DNA of 64,000 nt from Pedobacter suwonensis. Its GTDB lineage: Bacteria; Bacteroidota; Bacteroidia; Sphingobacteriales; Sphingobacteriaceae. A program made the position numbers and the translations under genes. Below the pieces are notes generated by a model. That model had not been told where the DNA came from. It made no database searches and saw only the letters and a list, made by a program, of their open reading frames with translations. Positions 18,107-27,171 of this stretch are shown in pieces (position 1 is the first letter of the stretch; every line of letters starts with the position of its first letter). The stretch spans positions 62,001 to 126,000 of the forward strand of contig NZ_FOJM01000015.1 of assembly GCF_900111825.1 (NCBI RefSeq), written 5' to 3'.

Positions 18107-18121
18107 TTAGAATAATTCTAA
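18107..18121 (+). promoter_or_regulatory. Fur-like palindromic operator 1
   Basis: TTAGAATAATTCTAA is a 7-1-7 palindrome, perfect apart from its central base. It resembles the Fur boxes I know from Bacteroidota. It lies 62 nt upstream of the TonB-dependent receptor start, in the promoter zone. Confidence 0.6.
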
Positions 18122-18170
18122 ATAACTTGCAAAAACAAGTTGAAATTAACATTTTTGCATCATTATTAAG

Positions 18171-18183
18171 ATTTAGTCTAAAT
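18171..18183 (+). promoter_or_regulatory. Fur-like palindromic operator 2, touching the start codon
   Basis: ATTTAGTCTAAAT is a perfect 6-1-6 palindrome whose last base is the first base of the TTG start codon. It shares the ATTTAG/CTAAAT half-site type with operator 1 and could block transcription or early elongation. Confidence 0.5.
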
Positions 18184-20963
18184 TGAAACAAATTTACACA
18201 TCACTAGTATTATTCTTTATTTGTTCGTCGGTAATGGCGCAGGTAAGAAATATGGTAATTGGCACTGTAGTCGATCCGCAGAACAAGCCTTTGGAGCTTG
18301 TTAACGTTAAAATTTTAGAAACCAATCAATATGCAATTACAGACAAAAATGGTTTGTTCAGGATTAACGGCTCTGAAACGAATAATATCCTAACCCTCGA
18401 ATTTTCCTATATTGGTTATCAGAAGTTAAGCTTACCCGTAACCGTTAAAGCAGGAGAAACCAATCTTGGAAACATCCGGTTAGAGGTTTTAGATCTAAGT
18501 TTGGAGAACATTGAAATTAATGCCAAGCGGAATTATTCGGGTTCAACCAACTCCTCGCTGATTATTACAAGGGATTTAATTGAACAAACTCCGGCATTGA
18601 GTGTAAACGATCTGTTGAATCAGATTCCGAATAGGAAAATCCAGCCGCCTTCTCTTCAAAATGTACAAAATATTAATTTAAGGGCTGCTTATGCTCCTAC
18701 TACTGATGGGAAAGGCGCTTTCGAACTAAATAATGCATTTGGAATTGCTATAGTTATGGATGGGAATACCATTAGTAACAATGCAAACATGCAAAGCTTT
18801 AATGCTGGCAGGACCGGTGGCGTAGGCTCAGCATTTGTAAAAAGTGGAAGTTACGGAATCAGAGGGACTGGGAATGATAAAACAGGTTATACTGGTGACT
18901 ATACTTTTGGAGGTACCGATTTAAGGCAAATTCCAGCTGATAATATTGAAAGCATAGAGGTAATACCTGGGGTGGCACCCGCAAAATATGGTGATTTAAC
19001 CGATGGAGCAATTATTATTGAACGACAAGCGGGTAAATCTCCAGCCTATGTCAGAATGCAGTTACGCGATAATGCCACGTCATATAGTTTCTCCAAAGGC
19101 TTTGAAATCAGTCCAAGATACGGCGCTGTAAATGTGGGCATTAATTATGTTAACTCGTTCGAGGATAACCGCGATAAATTAAAAGCTTACCGAAGAATCA
19201 ATACAAACGCGATGTGGACAAATTCTTTTAGCAATACCAGGCAATTAAAAAACACCTTCAGCATAGATTATGGCAGAAACCTTGATGGCATAAAATTCGA
19301 CCCGGATGACGAAAAAAGTACCCGAACAAAATTCGATAGCTGGAATTTTAGTGTTGCAAACAGAAGCAACTATCGTTTTAATAACGGTTTTCTAAAAAAT
19401 ATTGGTCTAAATTTAAGATATGCAGAAGGACATCAGGTTAGTTATAAGGAAGAGTTAGTTAATGATGCATATGTATTATACAGTACGGCAACAACTACCG
19501 GAATACACGAAGGATATTACGATTCAGGTATCTACACTGCAAAATCATTAATAGATGGTCGTCCGATAAATGCAGCCGCTAATTTAGATTTTACCGGAGG
19601 GTTTGCAACAGGAAGTCTTGTGCATAACCTATCTTTCGGCACTAGTTTTAGCTACAGTGCAAACAAGGGATTGGGCCAAACGATTGATCCGAACGAGCCA
19701 CGGGGTACCACAAGAGTTGCAAACACATCGCTGGGCACAAAAAGCTCAGAACGTTATTATGACTTCAGATTGGCCCTGGCACAAAAAGACCTTGGCTTTT
19801 ATATCGAGGATCTCTTTACAGCGACACTACTAGGCAAGCCATTAAATGTAAGAGCAGGGATGAGAACTGATATACAAAATGGCTATACATCTTTTTCTCC
19901 AAGAACAAACATCAATTACGAGGTTAATAAGAACTTAAGATTTGGTGTTGCCTATGGTTTATCATATAAATCGCCGGGCTTAGCACAGCGTTTTCCTGGA
20001 CCAACCTTTTTTGAAATACCTTTACTAAACGCATATAATGGCAAGGTAAATGAAAGTACCTATTTGGTTTATGTAGAACGTTACGAACCTACAAGTGTAG
20101 GATTAAAGCCGTCAAAAAGTGAAAGTATTGAGCTTTCAGCCCAATTAAAAATCAATAAATTTAGTCTTTCACTGACGGCCTTCAACAAAAAATCGAGAGA
20201 CGGAATATCTACTGTCCAAAATTTACAGAGCATTTTCCTTCCTAGCTATACTGCAACCCTCAATGCGGGGGCGAAGCCAACAATTAATCAAACAGGAACA
20301 AAAGCTTACGCAATTAATTATTCAACATTTAAAAACGATCTTTTATCTGATAATCAGGGATTTGAAGCCATTTTAAATACACCAGAGATCAGCGAGATTA
20401 AAACCTCTTTTAATATTAGCGGCGGACTTTTTAAAACTAAATCGCGTTCGGTTCATAATTTGTTAAGCAGTGAAATCCCCAACACAATTACAACAGACCC
20501 GAACTATGCTTATATTGGCGTTTATGAGCCAAAAAATACCAGAGCTTATTTCAGCAACGGGAGAATTACCAGCTTAACCCATGTACCCAAATTAAGCCTC
20601 GTGGTTTCATTTATTGCCGAATTCCAATTACTGGATAAAGTTATCAATACCGAAAGTTCAAGAATCCCATTAGGTTATTACACCAGTACCAATCAGTATA
20701 TAGCCATTACAAATTTCGATAGGAATAACTCTTCTTATGGCCATTTGTATAAAACGCCAGAGCAACAGGCCGAAGCCAACCTTCCCCGTATATTCTCTAA
20801 CTACCACATGAGCATTGCAAAAGAGATTAAGAAACGTTTCAAATTCGCATTTAACGTTTATAATGTGTTCAATTATCAACCATATTATGTTACTCCTGCG
20901 GGAACATATAACTATCCAAACAGCAGCCCGACTTTTGGTGCTGAATTATCGATTAAACTATAG
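18183..20963 (+). CDS. TonB-dependent receptor with carboxypeptidase-regulatory-like N-terminal domain
   Basis: The 926-residue outer-membrane receptor should import a scarce ligand with energy from TonB. It starts at a TTG: the frame is closed by TAG at 18,174, and only the TTG yields the full signal peptide ending V-M-A-Q (about residue 20). A CarboxypepD_reg-like beta domain covers about 22-105, the plug follows to about 290 (E-V-I-P-G-V-A-P-A-K-Y-G-D), and the barrel runs to the C-terminal SIKL. Two Fur-like palindromes lie upstream. It is the first gene of a four-gene operon with a lipoprotein, a second barrel and a di-haem peroxidase, so iron, haem or another metal chelate is the likely cargo; this is inference. 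There is no SusD partner. Confidence 0.9.
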   Translation: MKQIYTSLVLFFICSSVMAQVRNMVIGTVVDPQNKPLELVNVKILETNQYAITDKNGLFRINGSETNNILTLEFSYIGYQKLSLPVTVKAGETNLGNIRLEVLDLSLENIEINAKRNYSGSTNSSLIITRDLIEQTPALSVNDLLNQIPNRKIQPPSLQNVQNINLRAAYAPTTDGKGAFELNNAFGIAIVMDGNTISNNANMQSFNAGRTGGVGSAFVKSGSYGIRGTGNDKTGYTGDYTFGGTDLRQIPADNIESIEVIPGVAPAKYGDLTDGAIIIERQAGKSPAYVRMQLRDNATSYSFSKGFEISPRYGAVNVGINYVNSFEDNRDKLKAYRRINTNAMWTNSFSNTRQLKNTFSIDYGRNLDGIKFDPDDEKSTRTKFDSWNFSVANRSNYRFNNGFLKNIGLNLRYAEGHQVSYKEELVNDAYVLYSTATTTGIHEGYYDSGIYTAKSLIDGRPINAAANLDFTGGFATGSLVHNLSFGTSFSYSANKGLGQTIDPNEPRGTTRVANTSLGTKSSERYYDFRLALAQKDLGFYIEDLFTATLLGKPLNVRAGMRTDIQNGYTSFSPRTNINYEVNKNLRFGVAYGLSYKSPGLAQRFPGPTFFEIPLLNAYNGKVNESTYLVYVERYEPTSVGLKPSKSESIELSAQLKINKFSLSLTAFNKKSRDGISTVQNLQSIFLPSYTATLNAGAKPTINQTGTKAYAINYSTFKNDLLSDNQGFEAILNTPEISEIKTSFNISGGLFKTKSRSVHNLLSSEIPNTITTDPNYAYIGVYEPKNTRAYFSNGRITSLTHVPKLSLVVSFIAEFQLLDKVINTESSRIPLGYYTSTNQYIAITNFDRNNSSYGHLYKTPEQQAEANLPRIFSNYHMSIAKEIKKRFKFAFNVYNVFNYQPYYVTPAGTYNYPNSSPTFGAELSIKL

Positions 20964-20966
20964 ACG

Positions 20967-22298
20967 ATGAAAAAAACTATATTCGCAATCGCTGTTATTG
21001 TATTTCTTTTCTCTGCCTGCAAAAAATACCAGGGCGCTATACCAGAAATCCATCCGGTTCAGTTTAAGGTGATCACATCATACGCTTCAGATAACCTGGC
21101 AAAGGCTTTACCCTTAAGCAAAGTGAAGTTGACTTTCAAGAACAATAAAAATAACAAAGAAAATATTTATTCTACCCAAACTGATGGCACGTTTTCTTTA
21201 GATTCAATTTCGCCGGGAAGCTATGATATTTCAGCCTCCATAGAAATTTCAGCTTCCGAATATTCTACTCTTACAGGAGAAACCGTATCTAAAAATGTGG
21301 TTTTTAATGCTTCAGAAAAAGCAAGGACTATTACCATTGAAAACGGTCAAAGTATTCATTTAAAACTTATCGCAGGCCCAACAGGCCCATGGGTAATCAA
21401 GCAAATCTATTTTGCAGGGTCTAATACCACAACCGGTGCTTCTTTTAGAGATCAATTTATTGAGATTTACAACAACTCTGATTCTGTATTATATGCTGAT
21501 AGTTTGTATATCGGGGAAGCATTGGGCATCCAAAACTTCACTGCCGTAAATATTTACAGGCAACCGAACAGCCAGTATGACTGGAGTAAATCGCAAGGTA
21601 TGCCTACAAATATTGATGCCAATAATGATTATGTTTATACGAGAGCACTATTGATGATACCTGGAACTGGAAAGCAATATCCGGTTCAACCGGGCAATAG
21701 TATTGTACTTGCACAAACTGCAGTAAACCACAAAGCACCTTTTACCGGTTCTGACGGAAAGGTAATTGCAGCGCGAGACCCATCCTTAACAATCGATTTG
21801 AGTGGTGCAGATTTTGAAGCCTATTATGCCCCTTTCCTACCCCGACCTCTCGCTTCCGATATAGATAATCCTTTAGTGCCCAACGTTGACGTTTTATCTT
21901 ACAACGGAACTGATCTGATTTTGGAAACAAGTGGCAGAATGGGATACATCATATTTAAAAACCCTGGTACAACAGCTATTAAAGATTTACCAAAATACCC
22001 ATATCCAACCATTGCTCCGCCAAGTGCTAGTGCTGACAGATATTATCAAATTCCCCGGTCCTTCATCATTGATGCAGTAGAGACGCAAACCAATGTAGCA
22101 ACATCAAGAGTACCTAAAAAACTTATTGCAAGCCTTGATGCATTATATACCTACGTACCCAATGGGATATATTCTTCTCAATCTGTAATCAGAAAAACAG
22201 AAGCCATCATGAATGGCAGGATCATTTTAAAAGACACCAATAACTCAGCAGAGGATTTTGACTTCCTTCCACTTGCTAATCCCAGGGGATTTAAATAA
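20967..22298 (+). CDS. Surface lipoprotein, DUF4876-like
   Basis: This 443-residue protein has a type II signal peptide with lipobox F-S-A-C (Cys near residue 17), so it is probably anchored in the outer membrane. An Ig/carboxypeptidase-regulatory-like segment (about 30-120, with D-G-T-F-S-L-D-S-I-S-P-G-S-Y-D) is followed by a lamin-tail-like region beginning WVIKQIYFAGS and F-I-E-I-Y-N-N-S-D. I associate this layout with DUF4876 proteins found beside TonB-dependent receptors, but could not check. The start is 3 nt after the receptor stop codon. By position it could capture the ligand for the receptor, as SusD-like or HmuY-like lipoproteins do, though it resembles neither. Confidence 0.7.
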   Translation: MKKTIFAIAVIVFLFSACKKYQGAIPEIHPVQFKVITSYASDNLAKALPLSKVKLTFKNNKNNKENIYSTQTDGTFSLDSISPGSYDISASIEISASEYSTLTGETVSKNVVFNASEKARTITIENGQSIHLKLIAGPTGPWVIKQIYFAGSNTTTGASFRDQFIEIYNNSDSVLYADSLYIGEALGIQNFTAVNIYRQPNSQYDWSKSQGMPTNIDANNDYVYTRALLMIPGTGKQYPVQPGNSIVLAQTAVNHKAPFTGSDGKVIAARDPSLTIDLSGADFEAYYAPFLPRPLASDIDNPLVPNVDVLSYNGTDLILETSGRMGYIIFKNPGTTAIKDLPKYPYPTIAPPSASADRYYQIPRSFIIDAVETQTNVATSRVPKKLIASLDALYTYVPNGIYSSQSVIRKTEAIMNGRIILKDTNNSAEDFDFLPLANPRGFK

Positions 22299-22333
22299 TT
22301 ATTATATGGGTCAAAATAACCCACAACATAAAA

Positions 22334-23893
22334 ATGAAGCATAAAAATATTTTATATATACTTTTAATTTTTGGCACTGCATTCAGGGCATCAGCCCAAA
22401 TTAACGATGCGCAGCATACCGCAACAGATGCCAAACAATTCTCTGCAGACTCAGTGCAATTTGGCGCTTATGATTTCGCAAAAATCAGCCCTTTTTTCAT
22501 TAAAAAGCTAATGCCCATAACTTTTAATAGTTTAAAGCTTAACCAGGTTTTTGAAAAAGGTACTTTGATGAAAGCCCAAGATGCATCAAAGGTAAGTACC
22601 ACTTTGTTAAGCACGGAGGGAGTTTCACAACTTAATTCGATCACATTGTGGGGATTGTTCTCATACAACAGATCGGTAGAAGACAGCACATCGTTTTCTC
22701 ATCAAACCCGGAATAATTTGGCAAACCCTTATTATTTTGGCTCAGTTAAAAATTTAAATTATCAAAGAACAGTTTATAATCTGAAGGCTTCAGCAAGTAA
22801 AAATTTACTAAATGATCATTTAAACGTTGGCTTAGGAACCGATTATAGGATAGGCAACCATTACTCTACGAATGATCCACGTGGCGAAATCAGCGACTAC
22901 CAATTAAATTTACTTGCCTCAGTAGGTTATCATATTACAAAAGAACTAGCCCTGGGTGCAGCTTACAGACATGGCTACGGATTGGAAAAGGTAAACGTTG
23001 CATATAAAAACAGTAGTCTTTCTCAAGGCAAAGTAATTCCTGAATTTACGAACTATTTAATAAACGGGTATGGTGAAGGCGAAGAGTATAATGAAAGAAG
23101 AACCGTTCAAAACAACCAGATAAGGAACGGCTTTGATGCTTATTTAAGCTTTGAAAATAAAAAGTTGGGAAGCTTTAATTTTATCTTCCAGACATCTAGG
23201 GAGAAACAAAAATTTGATTACAGAACTTCACTGGCGATTACTGAATATATCAACTTTAATCTGGTAAGTGAAAACTATCGTCTTTTTTGGTTAAAGAAAA
23301 CAGCTTCAATTGCATTAAGTATAAACGTTAGTTATAAATCAAATACCGGCGATAATTACATGAATGTTTATTTAGCAAACAGTTACCTATTTAGGAACAA
23401 GTCATTGGGTACACAGGCTTACTACAGCATAAGAAAGAACCAATTTACCCATAACTTTGGTTTGGGTCTGAAACAGTATGAAGAACGTAAACAAGATGGC
23501 ATTGCCGGAAATGATATCAGATTTAACCAGCTAATCTACTCACTTAGTTATGGTGTAAACCATCAAAACAAAAACAAACACAACTGGGGCATCAGCTTAA
23601 CCGGTTTATACAACCAGTACCTTAATTCTGATTTCAGTGTACTGCTGGCTAACGAAGGTGTTTTTACTAAGAATGTAATTTACTACGACTATGCCTATAA
23701 TACGACCTCAAAATTTGGTGTTGGCTTATCAAGTGATTATAGTATCCCGATGTTCAAACAAATTCAGGCCGGAATTAAACTTGGACTTAGCTATTGGAGA
23801 AGAGACGAGCTAAAAGATTTCGGTAGAATATTAACAAATACTCCCGGCAAAGACCGCTTTTCTTCCAACATCAGCTTAAACCTTTATTTTTAA
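22334..23893 (+). CDS. Outer-membrane beta-barrel protein, DUF6850-like
   Basis: The 519-residue protein has a signal peptide ending A-S-A-Q (about residue 22). A short linker follows, then many alternating amphipathic strands ending in N-L-Y-F, the mark of an outer-membrane barrel. It has no plug domain and no TonB box that I can see. It may correspond to the barrel family called DUF6850, which I recall in receptor/DUF4876 operons; this is from memory. It lies 35 nt after the lipoprotein gene, with a short TGGGT/ACCCA hairpin in the gap, and 2 nt before the peroxidase gene. It could be a second pore or a partner of the receptor. Confidence 0.65.
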   Translation: MKHKNILYILLIFGTAFRASAQINDAQHTATDAKQFSADSVQFGAYDFAKISPFFIKKLMPITFNSLKLNQVFEKGTLMKAQDASKVSTTLLSTEGVSQLNSITLWGLFSYNRSVEDSTSFSHQTRNNLANPYYFGSVKNLNYQRTVYNLKASASKNLLNDHLNVGLGTDYRIGNHYSTNDPRGEISDYQLNLLASVGYHITKELALGAAYRHGYGLEKVNVAYKNSSLSQGKVIPEFTNYLINGYGEGEEYNERRTVQNNQIRNGFDAYLSFENKKLGSFNFIFQTSREKQKFDYRTSLAITEYINFNLVSENYRLFWLKKTASIALSINVSYKSNTGDNYMNVYLANSYLFRNKSLGTQAYYSIRKNQFTHNFGLGLKQYEERKQDGIAGNDIRFNQLIYSLSYGVNHQNKNKHNWGISLTGLYNQYLNSDFSVLLANEGVFTKNVIYYDYAYNTTSKFGVGLSSDYSIPMFKQIQAGIKLGLSYWRRDELKDFGRILTNTPGKDRFSSNISLNLYF

Positions 23894-23895
23894 AC

Positions 23896-25035
23896 ATGAG
23901 TAAAATTTTTGTCATCCTTTCCTTAATCCTTAGTGGGTTGATCTTGTTTTCATTTCAATCGGCCAATTTTAATGATGACGATGAATTGAGTATTGATAGC
24001 CTGCGCAAAGTTTATTCAAAACCGACAAGCCAATGGCCCAAACCTACGGTAGATGCAGGCGCCGTTTTTCAGGAACTTGGTGAACTTCCTCCCTCGCCTG
24101 TCGATTTAAAAAATGATTCGGTGAAAAGTGTGGTGGAGTTAGGAAAAATTTTATTTTTCGATCCACGTTTATCAGGCTCAAACCAAATCTCCTGCTCGAG
24201 CTGCCATGCGCCAGATTTACACTGGACTGATGGCCGCCAGGTATCTATTGGACACGATCATTTGGCCAATATCCGCAATGCCCCGTCTTTAGAGAATGTG
24301 TGGTTTTACAAACGCCTGTTTTGGGATGGCCGTGCAAGCAACTTAGAAGAACAAGCTGGTAGTCCGGTAGCTGCACATAATGAAATGCACCAGGATATGA
24401 AAGCACTATCTAAAAAACTGAGTAAGATAAAAGGTTATCAACCTTATTTTAAATCTGCATTTGGTTCAAAAGAAATTACCAATAAACGTATTTTCGAGAG
24501 CCTGGCCACTTTTCAGCGTAGTATTGTTAGCCGCAGAACACCTTTCGACCGTTTTCTAGGAAAAGATAAAAAAGCGCTTACTGATCAGCAATTGATGGGT
24601 TTACACCTGTTCCGTACTAAAGCACGTTGTATCAATTGCCATAATGGTCCCTTATTTACGGATAACGAATTCCATAATGATGGGTTAACTTACTACGGAC
24701 GTAAATACGAAGATTTAGGATTATATAACGTAACCAAAAAACCGGAAGATGTGGGCAAATTTAAAACCCCGGGTTTAAGAAATGTAATGAAAACAGCCCC
24801 TTGGTTCCACAATGGCCTATTTCCTGATATGGATGGCGTAATGAACATGTACAATGTGGGCATGCCCGTACAAAGGGTAAAGCCAGAACAGGTAAACGAT
24901 CCGCTTTTGCCTAAAAACGATAAATTGTTAAAGGGCTTAAAACTGAGCAAAGCCGAGAAAGATGCTGTTGTTGCCTTTTTAGATGCCCTATCATCGCCAG
25001 CGGTATTAGTTAGGGTTGAGCAGTTACCGCAATAG
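23896..25035 (+). CDS. Di-haem cytochrome c peroxidase (CcpA/MauG family)
   Basis: The 379-residue protein starts with a hydrophobic signal or anchor sequence and carries two c-type haem sites: CSSCH at about residues 99-103 and CINCH at about 245-249. The segment F-K-T-P-G-L-R-N-V is typical of bacterial di-haem peroxidases, which reduce hydrogen peroxide in the periplasm with electrons from cytochromes; MauG-type relatives instead oxidise other proteins or ligands. It begins 2 nt after the barrel gene and closes the receptor operon. That linkage suggests a role in processing the imported ligand or guarding against iron-driven peroxide stress; this is inference. Confidence 0.88.
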   Translation: MSKIFVILSLILSGLILFSFQSANFNDDDELSIDSLRKVYSKPTSQWPKPTVDAGAVFQELGELPPSPVDLKNDSVKSVVELGKILFFDPRLSGSNQISCSSCHAPDLHWTDGRQVSIGHDHLANIRNAPSLENVWFYKRLFWDGRASNLEEQAGSPVAAHNEMHQDMKALSKKLSKIKGYQPYFKSAFGSKEITNKRIFESLATFQRSIVSRRTPFDRFLGKDKKALTDQQLMGLHLFRTKARCINCHNGPLFTDNEFHNDGLTYYGRKYEDLGLYNVTKKPEDVGKFKTPGLRNVMKTAPWFHNGLFPDMDGVMNMYNVGMPVQRVKPEQVNDPLLPKNDKLLKGLKLSKAEKDAVVAFLDALSSPAVLVRVEQLPQ

Positions 25036-25275
25036 TTAGTTTGGAGTTGGGAGTTTGGAGCTTACAGGTGGCAGTTTTCAGTTGGCAGTTAACAGTCTCT
25101 TAACCACTTTGAACAGTTGAACATTTAACTTCTTGCCTGAGTTAGCATTTTAGCGTTTGGTATACCCAATAAACAACTCACCGACGAACTAATCACCCAA
25201 TGGCCTAATGACAAATGACCAATGACTAATGACCGATAAACCAATGACCAATAAACAAATGACCAATAAACTACC
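25036..25275. repeat. Spacer of short-phrase stutter repeats
   Basis: The spacer between the peroxidase gene and murI is built from near-repeats: AGTTTGGAGTTGGGAGTTTGGAG, then GGCAGTTTTCAGTTGGCAGTTAACAG, then several copies of ATGACCAATGACTAATGACC and AATAAAC. The unit length is about 7-12 bases with no strict period. No gene and no clear terminator is seen. Confidence 0.7.
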
Positions 25276-26091
25276 TTACATCTTACCCGATTTCAATGCT
25301 TCGCCAAAAAAGATAGAGGCATGCTCATCGAATGCAACCGGATCGCCGCTGGTGTAAAAAGATCGCTCACCCTGTTTGCCCAGCTTTTGTTCAATTTCCG
25401 GATGCCTTGCCAAGTAATCTACCAAACTATTGGCTACAATATCACCTTGTGCCAAAATGTTGATGTAATCAGGAAATATGGTTTTTAATTTAGGCAATAA
25501 TAAAGGGTAATGCGTACAGGCCAGCAATACACAATCGATATCGGCCGATTGTTTTAGCAGCTGACTACAGTATTCATTGATAAAGAAATCGGCCCCTGGC
25601 TCTAAATGCTCATTATTTTCGATCAATGGTACCCACATTGGACAACTTTGCTGGTACACTTGTATATCAGGGAAAAATTTATTGATTTCCAAAAGGTAGG
25701 ATTTCGAATTAACGGTTCCTCTGGTGCCCATTACCCCTACTTGTTTGGTACTTGTGTACTGGTCGATTACTTCGGCTGTAGGTCGGATTACGCCGAGTAC
25801 GCGCCGATCTGGATACTTAGCAGGTAAATCGCGCTGTTGAATGGTTCGAAGTGCCTTAGCTGAAGCGGTATTGCAGGCGAGTATTACTAAATGGCAACCT
25901 TTGGCAAAGAGCCATTCTACACATTCTAAAGTGTATTTGTAAATGATATCAAAAGCATGATCGCCATAAGGCGAACGGGCATTATCACCTAAATAAATAT
26001 AGTTGTAATCTGGTAACCGATCGGCAATAGAGCGGAATACCGTTAAACCACCGTAACCTGAATCGAAAATACCTATCGGTGATGCCTGCAT
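25276..26091 (-). CDS. murI: Glutamate racemase
   Basis: MurI converts L-glutamate to D-glutamate for peptidoglycan. The 271-residue protein has the opening motif GIFDSGYGGLTV (residues 7-18). Both catalytic cysteines are present, Cys73 in LACNTAS and Cys192 in ACTHYPLL, so it is a true two-base racemase. The length is normal. It lies downstream of the ompH/bamA cluster on the same strand, but 437 bases and a terminator separate them, so it is likely transcribed from its own promoter. Confidence 0.95.
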   Translation of the reverse strand: MQASPIGIFDSGYGGLTVFRSIADRLPDYNYIYLGDNARSPYGDHAFDIIYKYTLECVEWLFAKGCHLVILACNTASAKALRTIQQRDLPAKYPDRRVLGVIRPTAEVIDQYTSTKQVGVMGTRGTVNSKSYLLEINKFFPDIQVYQQSCPMWVPLIENNEHLEPGADFFINEYCSQLLKQSADIDCVLLACTHYPLLLPKLKTIFPDYINILAQGDIVANSLVDYLARHPEIEQKLGKQGERSFYTSGDPVAFDEHASIFFGEALKSGKM

Positions 26092-26250
26092 TGTTGAAAG
26101 TTAAATGGTGAAATGTTGTAAAGTTAGCTTAAATGTTTGATGGTTGAAGAGTTATGCAAGCAGAACCTTATAACTTAACTTTGCAAATGATGTAATAAGC
26201 GTTTAAGAAAGTCCTTCGACAGGCTACCATTGACAGAATCTAGTAGTCGC

Positions 26251-26320
26251 GTCGTCATTCTCGCGCATGCGGGAATCTTAAAGCGCTTGCATTAAGATTC
26301 CCAATCAAGTTGGGAATGAT
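26251..26320. repeat. Interspersed hairpin repeat (GGGAATCTTAA type)
   Basis: GGGAATCTTAA (26271-26281) pairs exactly with TTAAGATTCCC (26292-26302). Outer GTCATTCTCGCG and TTGGGAATGAT add further partial symmetry. It is a mobile-looking palindrome of the kind known as interspersed repeats in this phylum. Confidence 0.7.
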
Positions 26321-26464
26321 TATTTTTCTAGGGACATTAACTAATAAAATTTATCTGTCAATCACATTTATTATAGATTTCTTGAGAACGCTACCTTCTA
26401 AATGATGATCTCATTAATTAAGACGCTGAAACAAGTTCAGCAAGACGACACTTAATAAAACAAA

Positions 26465-26496
26465 AAAGCGGAACTAAGTTACACTTAATTCCGCTT
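26465..26496 (-). terminator. Terminator of the bamA-ompH operon
   Basis: AAAGCGGAA-TAAGT and ACTTA-TTCCGCTTT form a stem of about fourteen pairs with one mismatch. On the minus strand it is followed by a T-run and lies some 30 nt past the stop codon of the last ompH gene. Confidence 0.85.
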
Positions 26497-26528
26497 TGTC
26501 ATTCAGACTAAAGACTTCTGACTGAAGA

Positions 26529-27107
26529 CTATTTCTTAGGCGCAGCTGGTTTTGCAGCAGTAGCTGAAATACCTAATTTAGTTTTAACTGCAGCGGTAAT
26601 ATCATCGCCACCATCCCAGAATACTAAATTGTTACCACCTTGACCGTTTGCAATATCAAACACGTAAGCCAAACCTTTTTCTTTAGCGATAGCAGAAATT
26701 GCATTTGCAACTTTAGCCTGGATAGGTTGGAATAATTCACCTTGTTTGGTACCTATATCTTGTGATGCTTTAGTACGTGCATCGGTAATGCGTTTTTCCA
26801 AGTCCTGTAATTCCTGACCGGCAGCTTGTAATTCTTTACCTACTGTTTCTTTATTCGCCTCACTTAACGTTTTTTGTTTATTCTCTGCAGCAGCCATTTT
26901 AGTCTGATATTCTTTGATCATGGCATCAATATCAGCTTGCTTTTGTTTACCTAAAGTTTCTAAGGTAGTTTGAGCTGTTTTAGCTTCAGGTAAATTTGCA
27001 AAAACCTCTTCAGAATTAATGTGACCTAATTTTTGTTGTGCACTTGCCATATTCGCTGTAAACAATAACCCCGCTGCTACAAAGAATACGTTAATTAACT
27101 TTCTCAT
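26529..27107 (-). CDS. OmpH/Skp-family periplasmic chaperone
   Basis: The 192-residue protein has a signal peptide ending M-A-S-A-Q (about residue 24). Next is the Skp start GHINSEEVFANLPE and a long Lys/Gln/Glu-rich helical hairpin (about 45-130) that forms the tentacles of Skp. It ends in an Ala/Pro/Lys tail (AAKPAAPKK). Skp-type proteins hold unfolded outer-membrane proteins for BamA. It is the second of two ompH paralogues, 64 nt after the first, in a bamA-led cluster. Confidence 0.9.
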   Translation of the reverse strand: MRKLINVFFVAAGLLFTANMASAQQKLGHINSEEVFANLPEAKTAQTTLETLGKQKQADIDAMIKEYQTKMAAAENKQKTLSEANKETVGKELQAAGQELQDLEKRITDARTKASQDIGTKQGELFQPIQAKVANAISAIAKEKGLAYVFDIANGQGGNNLVFWDGGDDITAAVKTKLGISATAAKPAAPKK

Positions 27108-27171
27108 CGTTTTACTTTACTTTTTTTATTTTTTTCTGTTTGTTTTTCTTCAAAAATCAGGGACGAATATA

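Larger units (their letters stand above)
26092..26528. other. Intergenic region with hairpin repeat and terminator
   Basis: No gene is visible. From the murI side the sequence begins with TTGAAAGTTAAATGGTGAAA-type phrases. It then has a palindromic repeat (26,251-26,320) and the ompH terminator (26,465-26,496). Confidence 0.5.

Noticed and set aside
18183..22298. Receptor and lipoprotein as a SusC/SusD polysaccharide pair
   Set aside because: The lipoprotein has no SusD-like helical repeats, no glycoside hydrolase is near, and the upstream palindromes and the di-haem peroxidase point to metal-related uptake instead.
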